Shown here in pieces: positions 1-6,196 of a DNA stretch of 7,383 nt; position 1 is the stretch's first letter; the number at the start of each line of letters is the position of its first letter. The stretch spans positions 1 to 7,383 of the forward strand of contig JAIEAS010000280.1 in NCBI GenBank assembly GCA_029071285.1, in the 5' to 3' direction. The position numbers were made by a program, and so were the translations under genes. Source of the DNA: Clostridia bacterium. GTDB taxonomy: Bacteria > Bacillota > Clostridia > Christensenellales > Borkfalkiaceae. The notes below the pieces were generated by a model that saw only the letters and a program-made list of their open reading frames with translations, searched no databases and was not told the origin of the DNA.

Positions 1-32
1 CTTATCGTCCGCGCCGCCTTAAAATTTTAAAT
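1..32 (-). other. Intergenic tail after trxA
   Basis: On the minus strand, the trxA stop is followed by ATTTAAAATTTTAA, a short A/T palindrome with no G:C stem, then AAGGCGGCGCGGACGATAAG. AAGG could be part of a ribosome binding site for a gene beginning outside the window, as the same AAAGGCGGG pattern precedes the 187-residue gene. No terminator hairpin is seen, so the operon may continue. Confidence 0.3.
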
Positions 33-347
33 TCAAATATTCTTTTCAACGAACTCTTTCGCTTCGGTGTGCGACATATAGCCGAGGGTTTTCCCGATAA
101 GCTCGCCGCCCTTGAATACCGCAACGAGAGGAATGGACATCACTCCGTAGCGTATCGCAAGCACGGGATTATCGTCAACGTCCACTTTTACGAACGTCGC
201 CTTATCCCCGAACTCTTCCGAAACCTTTTCCATCACGGGCGCAAGCATTTTGCAGGGTCCGCACCAGGTTGCGAAAAAGTCGCACACGACGGGCTTTTCA
301 CCCTTGATAAGTTCGTCGAATTTTTTTTCGTCGATTTCTTCAACCAT
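33..347 (-). CDS. trxA: Thioredoxin
   Basis: A small cytoplasmic thiol-disulfide reductant that transfers electrons from thioredoxin reductase to enzymes such as ribonucleotide reductase and to oxidised proteins. At 104 residues it is a single thioredoxin domain of standard length. The active site is WCGPC with Cys29 and Cys32, preceded by VCDFFAT with the buried Asp23. The cis-proline loop is SIPL at residues 71-74, with Pro73; most thioredoxins have Thr after the proline, so Leu74 is a mild departure that could affect partner choice. There is one extra cysteine (Cys22) just before the buried Asp. No signal peptide or membrane segment is seen. It is the last complete gene of the run and ends in TGA at 33-35. 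The general class is secure. Whether it is the main thioredoxin or a specialised paralogue cannot be told. Confidence 0.95.
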   Translation of the reverse strand: MVEEIDEKKFDELIKGEKPVVCDFFATWCGPCKMLAPVMEKVSEEFGDKATFVKVDVDDNPVLAIRYGVMSIPLVAVFKGGELIGKTLGYMSHTEAKEFVEKNI

Positions 348-353
348 ACCGTT

Positions 354-360
354 CTCCTTT
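354..360 (-). promoter_or_regulatory. Near-perfect trxA ribosome binding site over the hisS stop
   Basis: AAAGGAG on the minus strand lies six bases before the trxA ATG (345-347) and overlaps the hisS TAA (359-361). It fixes the trxA start and suggests efficient translation of trxA from the hisS transcript. Confidence 0.75.
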
Positions 361-1612
361 AACTCTTCTTCGTCAAGTATGTGTAAATATCATTAAAATA
401 AACAGTCTCCTGCGTACCGTCGGACATATTTTTAAGATTGACCGCTCCCGCCGCAAGCTCGTCGCCGCCGATTACCGCAACGAACTTCGCGCCCAGCTTG
501 TCCGCGTATTTGAACTGCGCCTTGACCGACCGCGACATATGGTCGATTTCCGCAATCACGCCCTTTAATCTCAGCTCCGCCGCGATTGAAAACGCCTTTT
601 CGCGGGTAATATCGTCCATACCCGCAAGATATATGAGGGGCTTTTCCGCCTCGGGAATAAACGCACCCGTGTTTTCCATTACGATTAACAGCCTTTCGAT
701 ACCCGCGCCGAAGCCGATTGCAGGCAGTGAATTTCCGCCGAGCTGCTCGATAAGTCCGTCGTACCTTCCGCCGCCGCAGACCGTGCCCTGCGCTCCGATT
801 GCGTCCGACACGAACTCGAACACCGTCTTGGTGTAATAATCGAGCCCGCGCACGATAAAGGGGTTCACGGTGTATTCAAGTCCCTGATTGTCCAGAAGCT
901 TTTTAACGCCCGCAAAGTGTTCTGCGCATTCTTCGCAGAGATAGTCTGAAATTTTAGGCGCGTTCTGCGTGTATTTTTTGCAGCCCTCTTCCTTGCAGTC
1001 AAGCATTCTCAAAGGGTTTTTATCGAACCGCGTTTTGCAGGTTTCGCACATTTCGTCAAGGTGCGGGGCGAAGTACTCTTTCAGCGCCCTGTTGTACTCC
1101 GCGCGGCAGCTTTTACAGCCTATGGAATTAATTTCCAGCCTCGCCTTCACGCCGAGTTTTTTGAGGAAGGTCGAAGCGGCGAAAATTACTTCCGCGTCGG
1201 TCTGGGGCGCGGACGAGCCGAAAATTTCTATGCCGAACTGGTGGAATTCTCTTAAGCGTCCCGCCTGCGGTCTTTCGTAGCGGAACGCGGGGGTTATATA
1301 GTAAGTTTTAAGGGGCATGGGCGAGCTTGCAAGACCGTTTTCGATAAAGGTCCTCGCAACGCCTGCGGTGCCCTCGGGCTTAAGGGTAACAGAGCGTCCG
1401 CCCTTGTCCTCGAAGGTGTACATTTCCTTGCCGACGACGTCGGTGGTTTCGCCCACGCCGCGCTTGAAAAGCTCGGTGTATTCGAACACGGGCGTGCGCA
1501 CTTCTTTAAGGCAAAAAACGCGGGCAACTTCCCTCGCCGTATTTTCGATATACTGCCACTTATGCGACTGGTCGGGCAAAACGTCCTTTGTGCCCTTTGG
1601 TGCGTTAATCAT
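359..1612 (-). CDS. hisS: Histidyl-tRNA synthetase with cysteine-rich insertion
   Basis: HisRS, a class II synthetase, charges tRNA-His with histidine in the cytoplasm and works as a dimer. The 417 residues agree with the bacterial family. Visible are APKGTKDVLP at 4-13; TLKPEGTAGVAR at 76-87; motif 2 with its loop, FRYERPQAGRLREFHQFG at 110-127; the histidine-specific RGLDYYTKTVFEF at 255-267 and GGGRYDGL at 280-287; motif 3, GFGAGIERL at 300-308; and a C-terminal anticodon-binding domain about 325-417. Between motif 2 and the histidine motifs, residues 166-229 hold eight cysteines: C166/C169, C189/C192, C206/C211 and C226/C229. This looks like metal-binding knuckles, a pattern I recall from clostridial HisRS. 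The start overlaps the upstream gene by eight bases, and trxA begins 11 bases after the stop. There is no sign of a T-box or attenuator directly upstream, because the start lies within coding sequence. Confidence 0.97.
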   Translation of the reverse strand: MINAPKGTKDVLPDQSHKWQYIENTAREVARVFCLKEVRTPVFEYTELFKRGVGETTDVVGKEMYTFEDKGGRSVTLKPEGTAGVARTFIENGLASSPMPLKTYYITPAFRYERPQAGRLREFHQFGIEIFGSSAPQTDAEVIFAASTFLKKLGVKARLEINSIGCKSCRAEYNRALKEYFAPHLDEMCETCKTRFDKNPLRMLDCKEEGCKKYTQNAPKISDYLCEECAEHFAGVKKLLDNQGLEYTVNPFIVRGLDYYTKTVFEFVSDAIGAQGTVCGGGRYDGLIEQLGGNSLPAIGFGAGIERLLIVMENTGAFIPEAEKPLIYLAGMDDITREKAFSIAAELRLKGVIAEIDHMSRSVKAQFKYADKLGAKFVAVIGGDELAAGAVNLKNMSDGTQETVYFNDIYTYLTKKS

Positions 1613-2168
1613 AATGCTCCTCTATATTTTCCCTCTTGTTGCAGGGTTCGTTTTCGTCTATGTAAGCGCGCCTGCCGTTGATATAGGCGCTGACCGTTTC
1701 GCGCGGGTAGTAAAAGGTTTTGCACCTTGTAGTAAAGTTTTTGCCGTCCGCAAACAGCGTAACCTTGTAAACTATAGTAGCCTCCTTCTTCACTTCTCCG
1801 TCCGAGCGGTATGAAGCGGAATAAGCCATCTCGTTCACGCAGCGCAGAACCGTCGCCTCGATATGCCGCGTGCCCTTGCGCCCGATAACTCCCTTGCCGT
1901 TAAGCGCGCGCCGCTGAATAGCAAACACGCACAGGAAGAACGACCACACCGATATAAGTCCCGCCCCGAAGCAGCAGCCGCCGGGGATTGCAAGGTCCTT
2001 TTCGGAAGTTGCGTTCATTAAAAGAAGGGTAATGCCCGCGATAATTAACCCCGCCGCAATGAAAATCAAACCAAATCTTAAAAGATTTTCTATCGGCGAG
2101 TAGTCCTTTGCTTCGGGAGCTTCCCTCTCTTTTTCGTCGGGCTTGCGCCCGGTTTCGTCCTCTTCCAT
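1605..2168 (-). CDS. Small two-helix membrane protein with C-terminal beta-rich domain (187 aa)
   Basis: No family is recognised with confidence. A very charged N-terminus (about residues 1-27, rich in Glu, Lys and Asp) is followed by two hydrophobic helices, about 30-51 and 61-84, with a short loop between them. The second helix contains a Cys-Cys pair (65-66). Basic residues just after it (QRR, then GRKGTRH) place both ends in the cytoplasm. Residues 100-176 alternate like beta strands (EATVLRCV, ATIVYKVTLFADGKNF, then YY...ETVSAYINGRRAYID). This layout recalls membrane proteins with a DUF3592-like domain, where a 'YY dG..v.vyynP' pattern is common, but the match is loose. The ATG at 2166-2168 has AAAGG six bases upstream, overlapping the stop of the Sel1-repeat gene nine bases away. 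Its last eight bases overlap the hisS start, so both genes are tightly coupled. Confidence 0.82.
   Translation of the reverse strand: MEEDETGRKPDEKEREAPEAKDYSPIENLLRFGLIFIAAGLIIAGITLLLMNATSEKDLAIPGGCCFGAGLISVWSFFLCVFAIQRRALNGKGVIGRKGTRHIEATVLRCVNEMAYSASYRSDGEVKKEATIVYKVTLFADGKNFTTRCKTFYYPRETVSAYINGRRAYIDENEPCNKRENIEEHYD
1617..1623 (-). promoter_or_regulatory. Strong hisS ribosome binding site inside the preceding gene
   Basis: AGAGGAG on the minus strand sits four bases before the hisS ATG (1610-1612), within the final codons of the 187-residue membrane protein. It fixes the hisS start at an ATG that overlaps the upstream stop (shared ATGATTAA, 1605-1612). This arrangement favours translational coupling. 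Confidence 0.75.
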
Positions 2169-2177
2169 TTCCCGCCT

Positions 2178-3482
2178 TTAATCCTCGTCCGGCTTTATTA
2201 CTTCGCCGAAATATTTATCGAGCGCGGCAATCGCGTCCTCGTTTCCGTCGTTTGCCGCATCGCGCCAAAGCTCGCGCGCGCGGGGCTTGTCGCTCTTGCA
2301 GCCAGTGCCGAAGAATAAAAGCTCGCCAAGCTTATAGGTAATTTCGTCGTCGGGGAAGTTTTTATCTGCTTCGCATAAAAGCCCGTAAGCCTTTTCCGCG
2401 TCCTTCTCAACGCCGTTGCCGTCGAGATACATCAAAGCAAGGCTGTACTTCGCACTGCTGTAGGTTTCCTCCACGGACGAGAAAAGCTCGAACGCTTTTT
2501 TGTAGTCGCGTGAAACTCCGTTGCCGTCGTGATAGCATTCGGCTAATTTGAGGGTTGCCCACTTGTTGCCGTTCTCCGATTTTTCTCTGAAAATTTCAAC
2601 AGCCTTCAGCTCGTTTTTGATAAGGCCGTTGCCCTCTAAGTACAGTATGCCGAGCTTGACTTCCGCGTCCTCGTCGCCCGCGTCCGCGGCGCGCCTGTAC
2701 CAGTAAACGGCTTTGTCGTAGTCGGCGGGTTCGGCAAACTCGTAAATTCTGCCCATTCTGAAAAGGGCTTCCTCGCCGTTTGCGTCGATAAACTTTTTGC
2801 ACCACAACACCGCGTTATCAATATCGCCGTTCATATCGTAGTAGTCAACGACTTCTTCGATAGCTTCCAGATCGCCCGTTTCCGCGGCTTTTAAATTCCA
2901 TTTGAATTCGTTTTCTTCGTCGTCGTATTTGAGCGAGTAAATCAAAGCCACCAGCTTCTGAACTTCCACGTCGCCTTTTTCGGCGAGGGGCAGATAGTAT
3001 TTAAGCGCAAGCTCGGGGTTTTCCTCGATTACGGGTTCGCCGTCCTCGCGTCCGTAGTTGTAGATATCGCCCAGCTCTTTCGCGGCTTCGTCCATTCCCT
3101 GCGCCGCGGCTTTTTCAAAAAATTCCACGGCAAGCGCGTTGTCGTTATAGCAGAATTTATCCGCATAGTAAAACTGCGCCTGCGCGTTTCCCTTTATTGC
3201 GGCTTTTTTCATAAGCTCTTTGCCGAGGAAATAGTCGCTGTTTTTAACCGTCTTGTTTATGTGTCCGAGCGCAAGGGTGTAAAGCTCTTCCGCGCTCAGA
3301 TTATCATATAAATTCTGATTCTGGTTGTTCGGAGTAATCTGTGCGCCCTGACCGGTATAGTTCGAACGGCGCACGGCTTTAAGCACGTAAACGGTAATGG
3401 CGATTGCCACCATAATGCCGAAGCCGATCATAAATATGGAAACGAATAAACCGACGGGAATATTGGTTGCTGAAAGGCTCAT
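2178..3482 (-). CDS. Membrane-anchored Sel1/TPR-like repeat protein (434 aa)
   Basis: One hydrophobic segment, about residues 10-35, is followed by KAVRRS, so the short N-terminus should face out and the rest the cytoplasm. A polar, Asn/Gln-rich linker (about 41-60) leads to a long run of Sel1-like repeats from about residue 62 to 420. Units are visible at about 85-130, 131-170, 171-204, 237-272, 273-305, 307-340, 344-375 and 381-418, with the typical pattern of an AAA.GN.DA turn, a YLEGNG/YHDGNG/YLDGNG/FGTGC loop and an A..W..KAA helix. Sel1 repeats are alpha-solenoid scaffolds that bind other proteins; no catalytic site is evident. The tail is acidic (PDED). The start ATG has AAGGA nine bases upstream, overlapping the hslU stop, so it is likely coupled to hslU. 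Its partner is unknown. A role near HslUV or in envelope stress is suggested only by position. The repeat class is fairly certain; the function is not. Confidence 0.9.
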   Translation of the reverse strand: MSLSATNIPVGLFVSIFMIGFGIMVAIAITVYVLKAVRRSNYTGQGAQITPNNQNQNLYDNLSAEELYTLALGHINKTVKNSDYFLGKELMKKAAIKGNAQAQFYYADKFCYNDNALAVEFFEKAAAQGMDEAAKELGDIYNYGREDGEPVIEENPELALKYYLPLAEKGDVEVQKLVALIYSLKYDDEENEFKWNLKAAETGDLEAIEEVVDYYDMNGDIDNAVLWCKKFIDANGEEALFRMGRIYEFAEPADYDKAVYWYRRAADAGDEDAEVKLGILYLEGNGLIKNELKAVEIFREKSENGNKWATLKLAECYHDGNGVSRDYKKAFELFSSVEETYSSAKYSLALMYLDGNGVEKDAEKAYGLLCEADKNFPDDEITYKLGELLFFGTGCKSDKPRARELWRDAANDGNEDAIAALDKYFGEVIKPDED

Positions 3483-3494
3483 AATTTCTCTTCC

Positions 3495-4805
3495 TTAAAG
3501 TACGTATTTTTTCAGATCGCGGTTGCGGATAATGTTTTCAAGGTGTTCTTCAACGTATTTGCAGTTCACTTCCACGTCCACCACGGGATAGTCGTTTCCG
3601 CCCGCGTTGAAGGATATATCCTCTAAAAGATACTCCATAACGGTGTGCAGGCGGCGCGCGCCTATGTCCTCGGAAGTGGAATTTATATCCTCCGATACTT
3701 CCGCAATTTTATCTATCGCGTCGGGGGTGAATTTAAGGTTGATATTGTCCACCGCCAAAAGCGCGGAGTACTGCGTGGTAATCGCGTTCTGCGGCTGGGT
3801 TAAAATGTTTACGAAGTCCTCTTTGGTAAGGCTCTGCAATTCCACCTGAATGGGGAATCTGCCCTGAAGCTCGGGGATTAAATCTTCCACCTTCGATACG
3901 TGGAACGCGCCCGCCGCAATAAAGAGGATATAGTCGGTTTTGATAGGTCCGTACTTGGTCATTACGGTACAGCCCTCGACTATGGGCAGAATGTCGCGCT
4001 GAACGCCCTCGCGGGAAACGTCCGCGCCCTGATTGCCCTTGCCTGCGATTTTGTCGATTTCGTCGATGAATATAATGCCGTCGTTCTCGGCTCTTCTTAT
4101 AGCTTCCGCGTTGACCGCGTCGTTATCGATAAGCTTATCAGCCTCTTCCGCAAGAATTAAATTCTTCGCTTCTTTGACGGTTATCTTTCTCTTCTTTTTC
4201 TTGTGCATTCCGAGGCCCGAGAATACCGAGCCCAGATCGATTGCCGCGCCCGCGCCGGGGGAAAGCTCCAGGGGCTTGGGGATATCGTCGACCTCGATTT
4301 CTATTACGGTATTGTCGTACTTGCCCGCGTGGATATCGTCAACTATCTTCTGCTCGAAAATTTCCTTCGCGGTTTCGCCCTTCTCGTCCTTTTTCATTTC
4401 GGCAAGCACCTTTGCGATTCTGCGCTCGGCGGTGGCTGTCGCCTTGTAGCTTACCTCCGCCGTCTTTTCCTCTTTGACGAGGCGTATAGCACACTCGGCT
4501 AAGTCGCGCACCATCGATTCGACGTCCCTGCCGACGTAGCCGACCTCGGTATACTTTGTTGCTTCAACCTTCAAAAAGGGAGCTTTAACGAGCTTTGCAA
4601 GTCTTCTTGCAATCTCGGTTTTACCAACGCCCGTGGGTCCCTTCATAATGATATTTTTGGGGGTAATCTCGTCCATAAGCTCGGGAGATAACTGGCTTCT
4701 TCTGTAACGGTTTCTGAGTGCAATAGCAACCGCCTTTTTAGCCTCGTTCTGCCCGATGATATATTTATTCAGCTCGTGTACGATTTGTTTAGGTGTCAAA
4801 TCCAT
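3495..4805 (-). CDS. hslU: HslU (ClpY), AAA+ unfoldase of the HslUV protease
   Basis: HslU forms hexameric AAA+ rings that bind, unfold and thread proteins into HslV using ATP. Its 436 residues match the family (E. coli about 443). In order: an N-terminal block with the IIGQ motif; Walker A GPTGVGKT at 56-63; the pore loop GYVG at 89-92 that grips substrate; an intermediate (I) domain about 110-243 with a Lys-rich patch (KKKKRK, 202-207) before the conserved TVKEA; Walker B IIFIDEID at 244-251; FIAAGAF about 295-301 (sensor 1 region); ELQGRFPI with putative Arg finger Arg316; and the sensor 2 segment GARRLHTVME at 382-391. The C-terminus, RDLKKYVL, resembles the short tail that inserts into HslV to activate it, so the complex should be functional. 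The ATG (4803-4805) is preceded by CCGGAG seven bases upstream. The stop is 12 bases before the Sel1-repeat gene. Confidence 0.98.
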   Translation of the reverse strand: MDLTPKQIVHELNKYIIGQNEAKKAVAIALRNRYRRSQLSPELMDEITPKNIIMKGPTGVGKTEIARRLAKLVKAPFLKVEATKYTEVGYVGRDVESMVRDLAECAIRLVKEEKTAEVSYKATATAERRIAKVLAEMKKDEKGETAKEIFEQKIVDDIHAGKYDNTVIEIEVDDIPKPLELSPGAGAAIDLGSVFSGLGMHKKKKRKITVKEAKNLILAEEADKLIDNDAVNAEAIRRAENDGIIFIDEIDKIAGKGNQGADVSREGVQRDILPIVEGCTVMTKYGPIKTDYILFIAAGAFHVSKVEDLIPELQGRFPIQVELQSLTKEDFVNILTQPQNAITTQYSALLAVDNINLKFTPDAIDKIAEVSEDINSTSEDIGARRLHTVMEYLLEDISFNAGGNDYPVVDVEVNCKYVEEHLENIIRNRDLKKYVL

Positions 4806-4835
4806 ATTTCAACTCCGGATTAAATTCTATAATTC

Positions 4836-5375
4836 TTAGATGGTTTCACATTTAATGTTGTCGTTTGTGAAAACGCAAATTTCGCTTGCGATTTTAAGCG
4901 ATTTTTTTGCGATTTCTTCCGCGGAATAATCGGTGTTCTGGCTCAGAGCGCGGGCAGCCGCCAAGGCGTAGTTTCCGCCGCTTCCGATAGCCGCAATTCC
5001 GTCGTCGGGTTCGATAACCTCGCCCGTGCCCGAAACGATAAGCATCGTGTCCTTGTCCGCGACAATCATCAAGGCTTCAAGCTTTCTCACCATTTTGTCC
5101 GAGCGCCAGAGCTCGGCAAGCTCAACAGCCGAGCGCATAAGGTTGCCCGAAAATTTATTGAGCATACCCTCGAACTTTTCGCTGAGTGAAAAGGCGTCCG
5201 AAACCGAGCCCGCAAAGCCTAAAATTACCTTGCCGCCGAAAATGCGCCTTACCTTCTGCGCGGAGTTCTTAAAAATTACGCTCTCGCCCATGGTAACCTG
5301 ACCGTCGCCCGCGATTGCCGTAGTGCCGCCCTTTTTGACGGCGCATATAGTTGTTGCGTGAAATTCTACAGGCAT
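4836..5375 (-). CDS. hslV: HslV (ClpQ), proteolytic core of the HslUV ATP-dependent protease
   Basis: HslV is the threonine peptidase of the HslUV (ClpYQ) complex, a proteasome-like double ring in the cytoplasm that degrades substrates unfolded by HslU. At 179 residues it has normal family length. The N-terminus is [10 protein letters not shown]. Bacterial HslV starts its mature chain at Thr-Thr-Ile, so a seven-residue propeptide should be removed, leaving Thr8 as nucleophile. Other active-site elements are present: AGDGQVTMG (residues 22-30, with Asp24) and Lys41 in QKVRR, equivalent to Lys33 of the E. coli enzyme allowing for one inserted residue. [37 protein letters not shown] and [15 protein letters not shown] are all family signatures. 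It is followed after 30 bases by hslU, its obligate partner. It resembles Firmicutes homologues more than proteobacterial ones. Identification is secure. Confidence 0.98.
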   Translation of the reverse strand: MPVEFHATTICAVKKGGTTAIAGDGQVTMGESVIFKNSAQKVRRIFGGKVILGFAGSVSDAFSLSEKFEGMLNKFSGNLMRSAVELAELWRSDKMVRKLEALMIVADKDTMLIVSGTGEVIEPDDGIAAIGSGGNYALAAARALSQNTDYSAEEIAKKSLKIASEICVFTNDNIKCETI

Positions 5376-5376
5376 A

Positions 5377-6126
5377 TTAAATATTCTCCCTGCGCAGCAC
5401 TCTCAGCACCGCTTCCATTTCGGGGGTTTCGTCCTTGGCGTTTGCTGCCAGAACCGCGCCAAGCACGCCGCCCAGCATAGCAAAGCCGACGCCCTTGTTT
5501 TCTCTCGTCTTTATAACCTTTTTAACGAAGGTAGTCTTGTCGCCGAAAAGCAGCTGGCTTCCGCCGTAGTAAACGAAGTTGAACCCGCCATTTTTGAGGT
5601 AGTTGTAAAGTTCGCCGTCAAGCAGATATTCCGCCATAATTCCGCCGGTTGCGTTGCAGATTGAAGCTACGGTTAAAACCTTGGTGCATACGTTTGCCGA
5701 GAAGAGGTAAACGGTTGCATCGTTGAAGGGAAGCTTGGGAACTACTCCGCCCTCGGTCGCCATCGAAGGAATGATGAAGCCGTCCTCGGTGATAACGCCG
5801 CGCGCAAGCAAAGCGGCTTTTGCCTCTTCTTCGGGCATATCCGCATATTCCTGTGCGAGTTCAGCAGCGCGCTGCTTTGTAAGCTTATTGTTCATAACTA
5901 CGGTGCCGGCGATAAACACGACGACGAGCACTAAGAGCGCAATAAGGAAGCCGATTGCGATTTTTGACATTGCGTTAGCTTCGGGGAATACGAAGGTCGA
6001 AACGAGGAACGCCGCGATAAAGCCGACGAACCAAACCAAAACCGCCACGGGCATCACCTTGCTCCAGATAGCGTAATACCTGGGCATAAACTTCTTGTTG
6101 TAATACTTTTTTTCGCTGTTGGTCAT
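5377..6126 (-). CDS. Uncharacterised two-helix membrane protein with cytoplasmic domain (249 aa)
   Basis: I do not recognise the family. The ATG at 6124-6126 has a strong AAGGAG site seven bases upstream (6134-6139). A basic N-terminus (KK at 6-7 and 11-12, R16, K23) precedes two hydrophobic segments, about residues 25-47 and 55-78, joined by a short loop. The next stretch, NNKLTKQR, is basic, so both ends are predicted to be cytoplasmic. Residues 82-110 form a charged, probably helical segment rich in Ala and Glu. Residues 115-205 look like a mixed alpha/beta domain with two cysteines (147 and 157) and a YYGG motif near 186-189. Residues 213-229 are a short Gly/Ala-rich hydrophobic stretch ([14 protein letters not shown]), like a glycine zipper, followed by a charged tail. 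Only one base separates its stop codon from the hslV start, so the two are probably translationally coupled. It occupies the place where xerC sits in Bacillus-type trmFO-xerC-hslVU clusters, but has no recombinase features. Confidence 0.85.
   Translation of the reverse strand: MTNSEKKYYNKKFMPRYYAIWSKVMPVAVLVWFVGFIAAFLVSTFVFPEANAMSKIAIGFLIALLVLVVVFIAGTVVMNNKLTKQRAAELAQEYADMPEEEAKAALLARGVITEDGFIIPSMATEGGVVPKLPFNDATVYLFSANVCTKVLTVASICNATGGIMAEYLLDGELYNYLKNGGFNFVYYGGSQLLFGDKTTFVKKVIKTRENKGVGFAMLGGVLGAVLAANAKDETPEMEAVLRVLRRENI
5386..5391 (-). promoter_or_regulatory. hslV ribosome binding site inside the preceding gene
   Basis: AGGGAG on the minus strand lies 10 bases before the hslV ATG (5373-5375), within the last codons of the 249-residue membrane protein. 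The spacing is slightly long. With only one base between the genes, hslV translation probably depends partly on ribosomes finishing the upstream gene. Confidence 0.6.
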
Positions 6127-6164
6127 TTTTAAACTCCTTAAAAAATCTTTATATTTTTATATAA

Positions 6165-6196
6165 ACTTTTAACCGCGTTTAAAAACGGTTAAAAGT
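6165..6196 (-). terminator. 11-bp perfect inverted repeat over the trmFO stop codon, possible weak terminator
   Basis: The arms at 6165-6175 and 6186-6196 are perfectly complementary, with a 10-base A/T-rich loop at 6176-6185. The right-hand arm, which is transcribed first, contains the TAA stop of trmFO. The stem has three G:C pairs next to the loop (CCG/CGG) plus one further out, and is otherwise A:U, so it is of modest stability. On the minus strand it is followed by an A/T-rich stretch (TTATATAAAAATATAAAG, then six T), not by a clean T-run. It could be a partial terminator or attenuator between trmFO and the following gene, or an mRNA-stabilising hairpin. It is the only obvious candidate boundary in the window. 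Confidence 0.4.

Noticed and set aside
1317..1814. 165-codon open frame on the plus strand
   Set aside because: It lies opposite hisS and the 187-residue gene, shows no recognisable domain, and runs against the direction of all real genes. It is an antisense shadow, as are the other plus-strand frames opposite trxA, hisS, hslU, hslV and trmFO.
2596..2821. Short alternative minus-strand frames inside the Sel1-repeat gene
   Set aside because: They are rich in Arg and low-complexity, overlap the well-supported repeat frame, and have no separate ribosome site.
2220..3230. DNA-level tandem repeats in the Sel1 gene
   Set aside because: The repeats are visible in the protein, but the nucleotide copies have diverged, so there is no recent tandem duplication.
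4185..4204. Lys-rich patch in the HslU I domain as an unusual insertion
   Set aside because: A basic stretch before TVKEA is common in HslU proteins, and the total length is normal.
6127..6188. Sigma-70-type promoter before the 249-residue gene
   Set aside because: TATATA and TATAAA are present in the A/T-rich leader, but no TTGACA-like -35 box is correctly spaced. The TTGACT at the end of trmFO is too far from them. Not supportable.
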